DNA from: Gemmobacter denitrificans
GTDB taxonomy: Bacteria; Pseudomonadota; Alphaproteobacteria; Rhodobacterales; Rhodobacteraceae
Reading direction: 5' to 3'
Assembly: GCF_036964905.1 (NCBI RefSeq)
Contig: NZ_JBALHR010000009.1
Span: 62,001-126,000 of the forward strand
Length of the DNA: 64,000 nt
Translations under genes and position numbers: made by a program
In this document: positions 51,466 to 60,682 of the stretch, one piece after another
Position numbering within the stretch: the first letter of the stretch is position 1
How the letters are laid out: the number at the start of each line of letters is the position of its first letter
The notes under the pieces: model-generated
The model's database searches: none
Seen by the model: only the letters and a program-made list of their open reading frames with translations
Told to the model about the DNA's origin: nothing

Positions 51466-52487
51466 TGCGTGCTTCCCCGGCTGTCCATGCTGCCAGCTAT
51501 GCCGGAAGCGGCAGGCGGGTCAAGCTGCACGCCGATCCGCGCCAGCGCGGCTTCCAGCGGGTGCCATTCGGTCAGGCGCAGCCGCACCGGCAGGGTCAGC
51601 ACCCTTGGGCGAAAGGCGGCGGGCAGGCGCACGGCATCCTTTTCGGTCGTCACCAATTGTGCCCCGCGGGCCATCGCCTCGGCCTCCAGCCGGGTCAGCA
51701 GGGCGGGCGACAGGGGCTGGTGATCCTCCAGCGGTTCGGCGCGCACCACCTCGGCCCCTTCGGCGCGCAGCGTGGCAAAGAACTTTTCGGGATGGCCGAT
51801 CCCCGCAAAGGCCAGCACCCTTTCGCCGTGCCAACCCATGCCCATGGGCAGCACCTCCAGCCGCCCCCGCAACCGGGGCAGGGGGCTGGCAAACTGCGCA
51901 TCGAATGCCGTTTGCGCCGCAGCATCACCAATGGTCAGCAGCAGGTCGGCCCGTGCAAGACCCACCGCCACGGGTTCGCGCAGCGGACCTGCGGGCAGGC
52001 ACAGCCCATTGCCAAAGCCGCGCGCGGCATCCACCACGATGATCGACAGGTCTTTCACCACCGCCGGGTTCTGGAACCCGTCATCCAGCAGGATGACCTT
52101 TGCCCCCGCCGCCTCGGCGGCACGAACGCCTGCCGCGCGATCCTTCGCCACCCAGACCGGGCAGAAGGCCGCCAGCAGCAGCGGCTCGTCCCCCACTTCA
52201 TCGGCCAGGTGTTTCGGTTCTACCTGCAGCGGGCCAGCCAGCCGCCCGCCATGGCCCCGGCTGACGACATGGACACCCGACAGCCGTTCGATCAGCGCCA
52301 TTGCGGTGGGGGTCTTGCCGGTGCCCCCGGCATGCAGGTTGCCGACACAGATCACCGGGACCGAGGCGCGATAGCCGGGCCGGGTCAGACGCCGGGCGGT
52401 GGCCGCCGCATAGATTGCGCCCAAGGGCTGCAGCAGCCGGGCCAGAACCGTGGGTTTCGGGCGATCCCAGAAGGCTGGCGCGCGCAT
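51462..52487 (-). CDS. lpxK: Tetraacyldisaccharide 4'-kinase
   Basis: LpxK phosphorylates the 4' position of the lipid A disaccharide at the inner membrane. The 341-residue enzyme has the membrane-associated N terminus (RAPAFWDRPKPTVLARLLQP), Walker A VGNLHAGGTGKTPTAMALIE near residues 50-69, the catalytic DDGFQNPAV segment near 135-143 and LVTTEKDAVRLP near 285-296. ATG 52487 is preferred to GTG 52490; it gives a TGATG overlap with the WaaA-like gene upstream. It forms a lipid A/Kdo unit with that gene. Confidence 0.95.
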   Translation of the reverse strand: MRAPAFWDRPKPTVLARLLQPLGAIYAAATARRLTRPGYRASVPVICVGNLHAGGTGKTPTAMALIERLSGVHVVSRGHGGRLAGPLQVEPKHLADEVGDEPLLLAAFCPVWVAKDRAAGVRAAEAAGAKVILLDDGFQNPAVVKDLSIIVVDAARGFGNGLCLPAGPLREPVAVGLARADLLLTIGDAAAQTAFDAQFASPLPRLRGRLEVLPMGMGWHGERVLAFAGIGHPEKFFATLRAEGAEVVRAEPLEDHQPLSPALLTRLEAEAMARGAQLVTTEKDAVRLPAAFRPRVLTLPVRLRLTEWHPLEAALARIGVQLDPPAASGIAGSMDSRGSTQ

Positions 52488-53665
52488 CACGCCTCTCCCA
52501 ACAGGCGGCGCAGCAGGGCCAGGGCGCGCTCTGACGCCTCGGCCCCGTCAGAACAGACCCCCCATGCCGCCTGCGCCAGACGGGCCGCGCGGTCGGGCGA
52601 CAGCAATTCCGCCAGCGCCTCGGCCAGATCGGCGGCAGAGCCGACCGACCGCGCCGCCCGTGCCGCGCCCAACCGGCCAAAGGCCAGCCCGAACGGCCCC
52701 GGGCGCGGCCCATGGATCAGCGCCGATCCAAGCGCCGCCGGGGCCATCGGGTCGCACTGGCAGCCGGTGCCCGCCAGCGATCCGCCCAGAAAGGTCAGCG
52801 GCGCGAGGCGATACCACAGGCCCAGTTCTGCCGCATCGGCGATCAGCACTTCGGTTTCCGGTTCGGGTTCCTCATCGCGGTTGCGCAGGGCCACCTGCCA
52901 GCCTTCGGCGCGCTCCAGCCGTTCGGCCAGAACCGGCGCGCGATCAGGGTTTTGCGGCACCACGATCAACAGCAACCGATGGGCCAGCCGCAGGGCGGAG
53001 CGATGGGCTTCGATCACGGCGGGTTCTTCGGCCTCGGGCAGGCCGTTTGCCAGCCAGACCGGACGCGCGACAAGCTGCCGGGCCAGCGCCGCGCGCTCGG
53101 CCTCGGTGCAGGGCAGGATGGCGCTTGGTTCTTCCAGCCGCCCGGTTACGGCGATGCGATGCGCACCTGCCTTGCGCATGGCCCGGCCCGCGCCATCATC
53201 GACCACAAGGATTTCGGCCAGATGCGACAGGGCCGATTTCATCAGCCCGGGATACCAGCCTTCGCGCCCCGGGGGCAGCACCGGCGCGCGGGCATCCACC
53301 ATCGCCATGGGAATGCGACGCTCGGCCGCCTCAAGGATCATCGCCGGGCGCAGTTCGCCACCGGAAAACAGGATCGCCTCGGGCCGCCAATGATCCAGAA
53401 AGCCCCGCAATTCGGCGCTGCCCTCCCCCGGAACGGGTTGCCACAGGGCGCCTTCGGGCAGGGGGCCGGGTTCGGGCGCGGTGATCAGCACCGGATGGCC
53501 GTCTTCTTCAAGGATATGGCGGGCCAGTTCCCACAGGCCGCGCCCCTGATCCATGCCCGGCGCATGCAGCCAGACCAGCCGACCCTTTGGCCGGTCAGGC
53601 CGGGCCAGAACCTCCGGCCCGGTGCGCCGGCCCGCAAGCTGGTAAAGGGTCAGGCCGATTGCCAT
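52487..53665 (-). CDS. Divergent WaaA/KdtA-like glycosyltransferase
   Basis: The 392-residue protein follows the Kdo-transferase (GT30) layout: N-terminal membrane-proximal helix (YQLAGRR), FSGGELRPAMILEAAERRIP near residues 100-119, VTGRLEEPSAIL, LLLIVVPQNPDRAPVLAERL and LIADAAELGLWYRLAPLTFLGGSL-type end. Several family residues differ: the catalytic Glu motif (HAxSVGE) reads HAPGMDQ at 34-40, PRHPER reads PQNPDR at 237-242, and GGHNPLEPAALG reads GCQCDPMAPAALG at 301-313. It may be a second, altered Kdo transferase or an inactive paralogue. It is coupled to lpxK. Confidence 0.85.
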   Translation of the reverse strand: MAIGLTLYQLAGRRTGPEVLARPDRPKGRLVWLHAPGMDQGRGLWELARHILEEDGHPVLITAPEPGPLPEGALWQPVPGEGSAELRGFLDHWRPEAILFSGGELRPAMILEAAERRIPMAMVDARAPVLPPGREGWYPGLMKSALSHLAEILVVDDGAGRAMRKAGAHRIAVTGRLEEPSAILPCTEAERAALARQLVARPVWLANGLPEAEEPAVIEAHRSALRLAHRLLLIVVPQNPDRAPVLAERLERAEGWQVALRNRDEEPEPETEVLIADAAELGLWYRLAPLTFLGGSLAGTGCQCDPMAPAALGSALIHGPRPGPFGLAFGRLGAARAARSVGSAADLAEALAELLSPDRAARLAQAAWGVCSDGAEASERALALLRRLLGEA

Positions 53666-53680
53666 GGGCCGCTGCCAGGG

Positions 53681-53926
53681 TCAGAGCCCCAGTTCCTCGG
53701 TCGCCGAGCCGGGCTGTGCCTCGTCGCGCAGGCGATGAATATGGGCGATGAAATAGCGCATATGCGCATCATCGACCGTGCGCTGCGCTTCTGCCTTCCA
53801 GGCCGAAAAGGCGCTGGCATAATCGGGGAACATGCCGACGATATGGATGTTCTTCACATCCTTGAACACGTTCTTGCCGGGGCTGACCAATTCGCCCCCA
53901 AAAACCAGATGCAGGCGCTGAGCCAT
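53681..53926 (-). CDS. DUF4170 domain protein
   Basis: The 81-residue protein (MAQRLHLVFGGELVSPGK, IHIVGMFPDYASAFSAWKAE, MRYFIAHIHRLRDEAQ) matches the DUF4170 family of alphaproteobacteria in length and motifs. Its function is unknown; the gene often precedes lipid A/Kdo genes, as it does here (WaaA-like start 16 bases before its stop). It should have its own promoter, since an intrinsic terminator lies in the 114-base gap upstream. Confidence 0.88.
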   Translation of the reverse strand: MAQRLHLVFGGELVSPGKNVFKDVKNIHIVGMFPDYASAFSAWKAEAQRTVDDAHMRYFIAHIHRLRDEAQPGSATEELGL

Positions 53927-53975
53927 GGAATGTCACTCCGTTTTCCTGTTGCCGCGACCCTAGCGGATGACAGGG

Positions 53976-54012
53976 AAAAGTAAAAGGCGCGTGGCGGACA
54001 TGGCCACGCGCC
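53976..54012 (-). terminator. Intrinsic terminator after the CaiB/BaiF gene
   Basis: GGCGCGTGGC (53986-53995) and GCCACGCGCC (54003-54012) form a perfect 10-bp GC stem around a 7-base loop. On the minus strand it is followed by TTTTACTTTTCC. It lies 29 bases beyond the CoA-transferase stop, so it ends the DUF721-dsbA-CoA-transferase transcript before the DUF4170 gene. Confidence 0.85.
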
Positions 54013-54040
54013 CCCGGAAACTGCTGCGAATTGCAGCGGT

Positions 54041-55171
54041 TCACGGGCCAAGGATGTCTTTCTGATGCTCGCCCAGCCTGGGGGCCGGACGATCCAGTGC
54101 CAGATCGGCCCCTGAAAAGACCATGGGGCTGCGCATGCCCGGCACGCCGCCCGGCGCGATCTGCATGGCGCGGGCCACGATCTGCGGATCGGCGAAGACC
54201 TCGGCCATGTCGTTGATCGGCCCGGCGGGAACGCCCTGCGCTTCGCAGGCGGCCAGCAGATCGGCCTTGCTGCGCAGGCGCGTGGCCGCCGTGATCCGCC
54301 GGGTCAGCTCTTCGCGGTTGGCGATGCGGTCGGCATTGGTCAGGAATTCCGGCGCTTCGGCCATGTCGTCCAGACCCAGAATGGCGCAAAGCTTGCGATA
54401 CTGGCTGTCATTGCCGGTGGCGAGGATCAGCCATCCATCCGCGCAATCGAACACCGCATAGGGGGCCAGATTGGGATGGGCATTGCCCATCTTGCGAGGG
54501 GCGACGCCGGTGGCCAGATAGTTCATCGCCTGATTGGCCATGATGGCGCTGGCCACATCCAGCAGCGCCATGTCGATATGCTGGCCGGTGCCGGTGCGCC
54601 CGCGTTGCACCAGTGCCGCAAGGATCGCGGTTGTCGCATAGACCCCGGTGAAGATGTCGGCCACCGCCACCCCGGCCTTTTGCGGCTGGCCATCGGGTTC
54701 GCCCGTCACGCTCATGATACCGGCCATGCCCTGAATGATGAAATCATAGCCCGCGCGATGGGCATAGGGCCCGGTCTGGCCAAAACCGGTGATGGAACAA
54801 TAGATCAGCCGGGGGTTCACCTGCCTGAGACTGGCATAATCCAGCCCGTATTTGGCCAGACCGCCCAGTTTGAAATTCTCGATCACCACATCGGCATCGG
54901 CGACCAGACGGCGCACGGTTTCCTGCCCTTCGGGGGTGCGGAAATCGCAGGTGATGCTGCGCTTGCCGCGGTTCGTGGCGTGGAAATAGGCGGCCGACCG
55001 GTCGCCTTCCCGTTCGATGAAGGGGGGCCCCCAACGGCGGGTATCGTCGCCTTCGGGGGCCTCTACCTTGATGACATCGGCCCCCAGATCGGCCAGCGTC
55101 TGCCCGGCCCAGGGACCGGCCAGAATGCGGGCCAGTTCAATGACGCGCAAACCTTCCAGCGGGGTCGTCAC
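54041..55171 (-). CDS. CaiB/BaiF family (class III) CoA-transferase
   Basis: The 376-residue protein begins LEGLRVIELARILAGPWAGQ and continues with LADLGADVIKVEAPEGDDTR, RGKRSITCDFRTPEGQE and YCSITGFGQTGPYAHRAGYD, the standard family III pattern; the Asp in the VDMALLD-like segment (here HIDMALLDVASA) marks the active-site region. Members move CoA between carboxylic acids such as formate/oxalate, carnitine or citramalate. The substrate is not decided. Its ATG overlaps the stop of the DsbA-like gene, and a terminator follows. Confidence 0.92.
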   Translation of the reverse strand: MTTPLEGLRVIELARILAGPWAGQTLADLGADVIKVEAPEGDDTRRWGPPFIEREGDRSAAYFHATNRGKRSITCDFRTPEGQETVRRLVADADVVIENFKLGGLAKYGLDYASLRQVNPRLIYCSITGFGQTGPYAHRAGYDFIIQGMAGIMSVTGEPDGQPQKAGVAVADIFTGVYATTAILAALVQRGRTGTGQHIDMALLDVASAIMANQAMNYLATGVAPRKMGNAHPNLAPYAVFDCADGWLILATGNDSQYRKLCAILGLDDMAEAPEFLTNADRIANREELTRRITAATRLRSKADLLAACEAQGVPAGPINDMAEVFADPQIVARAMQIAPGGVPGMRSPMVFSGADLALDRPAPRLGEHQKDILGP

Positions 55172-55938
55172 TTGGCCAGCTCCGCCTCGATCAGGGCCTT
55201 CAGATCGGCATAGCTCATGTTCGGGTGCTTTTCGCCGTTGATGAAGATCGAAGGCGTGCCTTCAACCTTGTCGGCTTCCATGTTCTGCTGGAACTTTGCC
55301 ACCATCGCCTCGGCCAGTTTTTCATCCTTGAAACAGGCTTCAAGCTGCGGGTCTGTCAGGCCCGCCGTGCGGCCGATCTTCTTCAGGTTTTCGATCACCA
55401 CGCCCGGATCATCCGATGCCGCCCATTCGCGCTGCTTTTCGAACAGGATGCCGTTCAGGCCGAAATAGCGCATCTCGCCGCCGCAGCGCGCCATAATCGA
55501 GGCCCAGAGACCGTAGCGATCAAAATAGACCTCGCGATACACGAAGCGCACCTTGCCGGTGTCGATGAACTCCGACTTCAACTGCTTGAAGACCTGATCA
55601 TGAAAGGTGGCGCAATGCGGACAGGTGTATGAGGCATATTCGGTCACCGTCACCTTGGCATCGGGATTGCCCAGCACCAGTTCGGGAACCTCGGGCAGGG
55701 TGGTCGAGGCATCGGGGGCAGGTGTCGGGGCGGGTACAGCCTCCGGGGCCGGGTTCTGGGCAGCAGTGTCGCTGGTGGCGGGGGCTGTGGCCTCGGGCTG
55801 CGCCGGGGCGCTGCTTTCGGGTGCCGTCGCCTGGGGTTCCGGCGGGTCCTTCGGGGCAAAACCGATATAGGCGGCCACCGCGATCACGGCCACTGCGGCC
55901 CCAAGGCCAAGCGCGAGGCGCTGGTTCATGCTGCTCAT
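55168..55938 (-). CDS. DsbA-family thiol:disulfide interchange protein
   Basis: This 256-residue protein has an N-terminal signal anchor (LALGLGAAVAVIAVAAYIGF), a Pro/Ala-rich linker (about 30-88) and a thioredoxin-fold domain with the active site CPHC at residues 106-109 (YASYTCPHCATFHDQV). The later IGRTAGLTDPQLEACF and KVEGTPSIFINGEKHPN (cis-Pro) fit DsbA/BdbD-like proteins. It probably acts in the periplasm, tethered to the inner membrane, in disulfide formation. It lies between the DUF721 and CoA-transferase genes, coupled to the latter by ATGA. Confidence 0.93.
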   Translation of the reverse strand: MSSMNQRLALGLGAAVAVIAVAAYIGFAPKDPPEPQATAPESSAPAQPEATAPATSDTAAQNPAPEAVPAPTPAPDASTTLPEVPELVLGNPDAKVTVTEYASYTCPHCATFHDQVFKQLKSEFIDTGKVRFVYREVYFDRYGLWASIMARCGGEMRYFGLNGILFEKQREWAASDDPGVVIENLKKIGRTAGLTDPQLEACFKDEKLAEAMVAKFQQNMEADKVEGTPSIFINGEKHPNMSYADLKALIEAELAK

Positions 55939-55948
55939 GGTTTCAGTC

Positions 55949-56485
55949 TCACTTGTCTTTCTTGCGGGTCAGATAATTGCGGGTCAGGGCTTCCAGTGCC
56001 TGACGCAGGCCTTCATCCTGCACGCCCGCCCCGGCATCGCGGGCGGCGGACAGGATTTCGGGCGCAGGTGCGGGGGGTGGCGCGACGGGCGCGGCGTCAA
56101 ACTGGGCCTGCCCTTCGGCAAAGCCCATCGGGGCCGTCTGGGTCAGGGTGATACGGCCAATGGCGGCATAGCCATAGCAGGCGTTCACCCGGTCGCGCAG
56201 ACGGGGCAATTGCATCTGAACCATCGGCGCATCGGTGGATCTGACCAGCAAGGTCAGCGTCGCGCCAAAGGCCCCCTTGGCATAGCCCACCTTCACGGGG
56301 CGGGTCAGCCGGGCCAGATCTTCGCCCACCACCTCGGGCCAATGGGTCAGAAGCCGGGTGACGGCAAAGCCCCGGCTTTCACCGGCGCTGCGGATGCGGT
56401 CCTTCAACAGGCCCGAAGCCGGTTCGAACCCGCGCATCCGCCGCCCCTTGGGCGATGCCTGCCATGTTTCCGCCCCGTCGCCCAT
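55949..56485 (-). CDS. DUF721 / DciA-like protein
   Basis: The 178-residue protein has an N-terminal DUF721 (DciA-like) domain: RGFAVTRLLTHWPEVVGEDL near residues 38-57 and TLTLLVRSTDAPMVQMQLPR near 76-95, then NACYGYAAIGRITLTQT. DciA-type proteins load the replicative helicase in many bacteria lacking DnaC, so a role in DNA replication is likely, although diverged DUF721 proteins exist. GGAGGCGGG precedes the start. The DsbA-like gene begins 10 bases after its stop. Confidence 0.87.
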   Translation of the reverse strand: MGDGAETWQASPKGRRMRGFEPASGLLKDRIRSAGESRGFAVTRLLTHWPEVVGEDLARLTRPVKVGYAKGAFGATLTLLVRSTDAPMVQMQLPRLRDRVNACYGYAAIGRITLTQTAPMGFAEGQAQFDAAPVAPPPAPAPEILSAARDAGAGVQDEGLRQALEALTRNYLTRKKDK

Positions 56486-56590
56486 CCCGCCTCCGGTGAT
56501 TTGACCGTTACCTTAGCGGCAGCGCGCGGGTCGTGCCAGCGCCTGACGGCCCTGCACCCATAAAGATTGCGTTATGGGGGGCTGGGGGGG

Positions 56591-59500
56591 TCAGCCCGGC
56601 GCGGGCTGCCTCACGCGGGCAAGGGCGCGGGCCAGATCGTCGCGCCGGAAGGGCTTGGCCACATAATCGGCGAAGCCCGCCTCGAAATAGCTGTCGATCT
56701 GGTGTTTCATCGCATTGGCGGTCACCGCAATGGCCGGTTGGGGCAGTTGCATGTCGCGGATCGCGGCCAGCGTTTCGACCCCATCCTTGCCCGGCATCGA
56801 TATATCCAGCATCAGCACATCGAAATCCTGCCCCGCCGCCGCCGTGATCGCCCTTTCGCCATCCTCGACACAGGTGACCATGACACCAAGCGCCCCCAGC
56901 ATCGCCTTCAGGATCAGACGGTTGGTCGCATTGTCATCGGCCACCAGCACACGCAGCCCGGGGAAGGCCAGCGGTGTTTCTGTGGCGGCGGGGGCTTCGG
57001 GCAGGGTCACGGCTTCGGGTTCGGTCAGCGGCAGGGTCAGGCTGACGGTCGTGCCCCGGCCCGGTTCACTGGACACCGACACCGACCCCTTCATCAACTC
57101 GACCAGATGGCGCACGATCGACAGGCCCAACCCCGTGCCGCCATAGCGCCGCGATGTGGCCCCATCGGCCTGTTCGAAATCCTCGAACACCCGCGCGGCC
57201 TGTTCTTCGGTCATGCCGATCCCGCTATCCTTTACCTCGATCTCCACCGGGCAGCCCGTCTTGGCCCGCATGACCACGGTGATGGAGCCTTCATGGGTGA
57301 ACTTGATCGCATTGCTGATCAGGTTGTGCAGCACCTGCAGGATGCGATGCGGATCGCCCAGTCGCGGGCGCGACGATCCGGCATCGGCCAGCACCGAAAA
57401 GGACAGGCCCCGGTCATGCGCGCGCAGGGAATAAAGCGCCTCGACCTTGGCGGCAAGATCGCGGGGCACAAAGCTGCTCAGCTCCAGATCCAGCTTGCCC
57501 GCTTCGACCTTGGCCAGATCGAGAATATCGTTCAACACGTTCAGCAGACCTTCGCCGGATTCGCGGATCGTTCCGATCATCTGGCGCTGCACCGGATCGC
57601 TGATCGCATCCGACAAAAGCTCGGCCATGCCCAGAACCCCGTTCAGCGGTGTGCGGATTTCGTGGCTCATATTCGCAAGAAACTGCGATTTTGCCCGGTT
57701 CGCGGCTTCGGCACGTTCCTTGGCAATGTAAAGCTGGGTGATGTCGGAACAGACGCCGCGATAGCCCAGAAAGCTGCCATCGGCGGCAAAGACCGGGGTG
57801 CCGCTGGTGCGCACCCAAGTCTGCCCGGTCTGGCGGGGCACCATATAGACGAAATCGCTGATCGTCGCCCGGGCCTCAATCGTGCGGGTCAGGGCATCCC
57901 AATCGGCGCTTTGCAGCATGGCAGGGGTGCGGGCCGCGATTTCGTGCATGGTCTTGCCCAGCAGCCGCGCCGGATCAAGCCCCGTGGCGCGGGTCAGGCT
58001 GTCGGACAGGAAGGTCAGCCGGTGGTGGTCATCGGTTTCCCAGAACCAGTCGGCACTGACGGATGCGATATCGGCGAACAATTGCCGCGCGGTATCCCGT
58101 TCCGATGTGGCCTGATTGAGGTCGTCATAGGCCTTCTGCAGCGCCATTTCGCGGCTCTTGGCCTCGGTAATATCGATATGAATACCGGCTGTCGCCACGA
58201 CCCGGCCCTCGGCATCGCGGCGGGTCACTTTCCCACGGGACGATACCCAGATCCAATGCCCGTCACGGTGGCGCAGGCGCAGTTCGTTTTCGAACCGGTC
58301 CACACCGGTTGCAAGCTTTGCCAAAAGGCCGGTTTCCAGATTGCGCATATCATCGGGATGCACCAGTCTTGGCCAGTAATCCGGGTCGGCAGTCAGGTGC
58401 GTCGCGTCATAGCCCAGCATTTCGGCCCAGATTCCGTTGATCGTATTCACGCCATTCGCATGTTCCCATGTGCCGACCGAGGCCGCCTGAATGATATCTT
58501 CCAACCGCTGTTCGGCCTGTTTCAATGCGGTCACGTCGATATGCACACCCACCATTTCGACCGGGCGGCCATCGGCATCCCAGCGGGAAACCCGGCCGCG
58601 CGACTGGATATTGACCCAATGGCCCTGCTTGTGCCGCATGCGGAAGGCATAGGTCAGGTGTTCTTCTTCGCCGCTGAACACCCGTTCCAGTTCGGCATGG
58701 ATACTGGGCCGATCATCGGGATGAAGCTGATCTTCCCAGAACCGGATGGTCAGCGGTTCGATTTCCTCAAGCCGGTATCCAAGGATCGATGCCCAGCGGG
58801 CATTGATCCGGTTCGTCCCTGTCGTGATGTCCCATTCCCAGGTTCCTGCATCTGCGGCATCAATGATATCTTCAAGCCGACGTTCAGCGCGTTTCAGGGC
58901 CGTGATGTCGATGCGCATTCCGACCCGGCCACCTTCGGGTGTGGCGCGCTCCAGAACCCGCAGCCAGCGGCCATCCGACAGTTCAATTTCGTGCAGGGAC
59001 AGGTCTTGCAGATGCAGACGCATCTTTTCGGCCAGCCACGCCTCTTCGCGACCGATGGCATCGCGGTAAACCCCACGTTCCAGCCCGCAGCGCAGAATAT
59101 CCTTGAAGGGCGTTCCCAGTTTCATCACGCCTTCCAGTTCGGGGAAGAACTCTGAATAGCGGTGGTTGAACAGCGTCAGCCGGTCTTCTGGATCGAAATA
59201 GACGAAGGCATCCGGCAATGCCTCGATCGCGGTTTGCAGCTGGCGGCGCGCGGTTTCCGATTGCCGGGCCAGTTCCGCCAGCCGCGCCGCGTGGTTGCGA
59301 CCTTCGGTAATGTCGGTCTCGACCGAGACAAATCCGATATGGGTGCCCTGCGCATTGCGCAGCGGGTGCAAAGTCATGTCCGTCCAGTAACGGTTGCCGC
59401 GACGGTCGATATTCTCGATCTCGGTCCGGCAGGGGCTGACGGAGGCAAAGGCCCGGTCGATCAGGGCGATGGTTTCGGCGGGTGTATCAGGGCTGCGGGC

Positions 59501-60589
59501 AAAACCGGACAGATCACGCCCCAGGGCCTCGGTCAGCCGATAGCCCGATCGTGTTTCAAAGGCAGGATTGGCCCAGAGGATACGGCGGTTGCAATCCAGC
59601 ACAACGACAAGATTCGTCATCAGCCGAACGACCTCTTCCAGCACCAGAAGCTGGTTCTGGCGCTGTTGATCTGCAGTCACTTCGCGGATGACAAAGACAT
59701 AGCCGCTGCGATCCCCCTCAAAGGCGCAGGGCCTGCGGGCGCAACTGAAATCGAACCAGCGTTCGCCGCCGGACGCCGGCAGGCTGTAGCGCCGCTGCGC
59801 AGAGCGGCCTGCGCGATCGGCCTCGGCCATGGCCTGACGCGCGACCGTGGCAACAGTCGGGGGCACCACCTCTTCCAGAAGATGGCCAATCATTTCGGCA
59901 TGGGGGCGGGCCAGAAGATCGGCGCGGGCCGAATGGTAATCGACATACCGGCCCTCATCATCAATCTGAAGGATCAGGTCGGGCAGCGCGTGCAAGGTGG
60001 CCTGCAATTCGCGGTGGGCGCGTTCTTCGGCTTCATGCGCCGCGCTGCGTTGCAGGAGCGAACCGATGGCCCCCGCTACCGCGCGCAGCAAGGTCACCTC
60101 ATGCTGCTGGAACTGGCGGGATTCGCATGTGACATCATAGCCGACAAGCCCGGTCATCCGGCCTTCGGCCACAAGCGGCACCAGAAGAACCGTGCGAATG
60201 TCCTGTGCCTGCAGATGTGCTTTTTGCGGGCCATCGGGAAGGGCTGCGACATCCGCGACATGAACGGCCTGACCGGTTGCAAGCTGATCCATCAGCGGGC
60301 CAACTTCGTCCCGCGGCACGTTTTGCAGGCGGGAGATCATCGCTTCGATCCCCGGGGCGCACCATTCATGCGTATTGTCCAGCCAAAGCCCGTCGCGCAG
60401 CTGAAACACATAGGCCCGGTCCACTGCGGCGGCTGACCCCATGCGTTCCAGTGCCGCGTTGATGGTGGCATCGGTTTCGGCCAGGGGCGCCTGAAGGATC
60501 TGGCCCAGCAGTTCGATCACCAAAGCATACAGGCCCGATGGATCGCCGGGCCATGCAGGTTCAAGTGGTGATGGCTGCACGACGCCCAT
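56591..60589 (-). CDS. GAF / multi-PAS hybrid sensor histidine kinase with receiver domain
   Basis: A 1332-residue soluble hybrid kinase. It has a GAF domain (about 35-190), then about six PAS modules (roughly 200-940). Two adjacent ones are near-duplicates (RLEDIIDAADAGTWEW and RLEDIIQAASVGTWEH), each ending in a PAC-type DxT segment. HisKA follows with H976 in NMSHEIRTPLNGVLGMAELL. HATPase has NLISNAIKFTHEGS, DSGIGM and GGTGLGLSIVRHL. A C-terminal receiver has D1262 (LMLDISMPGKDGVET) and the Lys in YVAKPF. It would phosphorylate its own receiver and then a histidine phosphotransfer partner, which is not in the window. No membrane segment is present, so cytoplasmic signals (redox, light or ligand) are sensed. 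Confidence 0.93.
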   Translation of the reverse strand: MGVVQPSPLEPAWPGDPSGLYALVIELLGQILQAPLAETDATINAALERMGSAAAVDRAYVFQLRDGLWLDNTHEWCAPGIEAMISRLQNVPRDEVGPLMDQLATGQAVHVADVAALPDGPQKAHLQAQDIRTVLLVPLVAEGRMTGLVGYDVTCESRQFQQHEVTLLRAVAGAIGSLLQRSAAHEAEERAHRELQATLHALPDLILQIDDEGRYVDYHSARADLLARPHAEMIGHLLEEVVPPTVATVARQAMAEADRAGRSAQRRYSLPASGGERWFDFSCARRPCAFEGDRSGYVFVIREVTADQQRQNQLLVLEEVVRLMTNLVVVLDCNRRILWANPAFETRSGYRLTEALGRDLSGFARSPDTPAETIALIDRAFASVSPCRTEIENIDRRGNRYWTDMTLHPLRNAQGTHIGFVSVETDITEGRNHAARLAELARQSETARRQLQTAIEALPDAFVYFDPEDRLTLFNHRYSEFFPELEGVMKLGTPFKDILRCGLERGVYRDAIGREEAWLAEKMRLHLQDLSLHEIELSDGRWLRVLERATPEGGRVGMRIDITALKRAERRLEDIIDAADAGTWEWDITTGTNRINARWASILGYRLEEIEPLTIRFWEDQLHPDDRPSIHAELERVFSGEEEHLTYAFRMRHKQGHWVNIQSRGRVSRWDADGRPVEMVGVHIDVTALKQAEQRLEDIIQAASVGTWEHANGVNTINGIWAEMLGYDATHLTADPDYWPRLVHPDDMRNLETGLLAKLATGVDRFENELRLRHRDGHWIWVSSRGKVTRRDAEGRVVATAGIHIDITEAKSREMALQKAYDDLNQATSERDTARQLFADIASVSADWFWETDDHHRLTFLSDSLTRATGLDPARLLGKTMHEIAARTPAMLQSADWDALTRTIEARATISDFVYMVPRQTGQTWVRTSGTPVFAADGSFLGYRGVCSDITQLYIAKERAEAANRAKSQFLANMSHEIRTPLNGVLGMAELLSDAISDPVQRQMIGTIRESGEGLLNVLNDILDLAKVEAGKLDLELSSFVPRDLAAKVEALYSLRAHDRGLSFSVLADAGSSRPRLGDPHRILQVLHNLISNAIKFTHEGSITVVMRAKTGCPVEIEVKDSGIGMTEEQAARVFEDFEQADGATSRRYGGTGLGLSIVRHLVELMKGSVSVSSEPGRGTTVSLTLPLTEPEAVTLPEAPAATETPLAFPGLRVLVADDNATNRLILKAMLGALGVMVTCVEDGERAITAAAGQDFDVLMLDISMPGKDGVETLAAIRDMQLPQPAIAVTANAMKHQIDSYFEAGFADYVAKPFRRDDLARALARVRQPAPG

Positions 60590-60622
60590 GTCGCCCCCTG
60601 CTTGCTGGTCACACCATGCGCA

Positions 60623-60643
60623 TACCCTGATGAATCAAGGGTA
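60623..60643. promoter_or_regulatory. Inverted repeat upstream of the hybrid kinase gene
   Basis: TACCCT (60623-60628) and AGGGTA (60638-60643) are complementary around nine bases, in the 93-base gap between the phnM stop and the kinase start, 33 bases upstream of the latter. It may be an operator for the kinase promoter. The stem is too weak and lacks a T-run, so terminator function for phnM is unlikely. Confidence 0.3.
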
Positions 60644-60682
60644 AACCTGCAAGCATCGCCGCAAGCCGGGGGCGTAGGGCGG

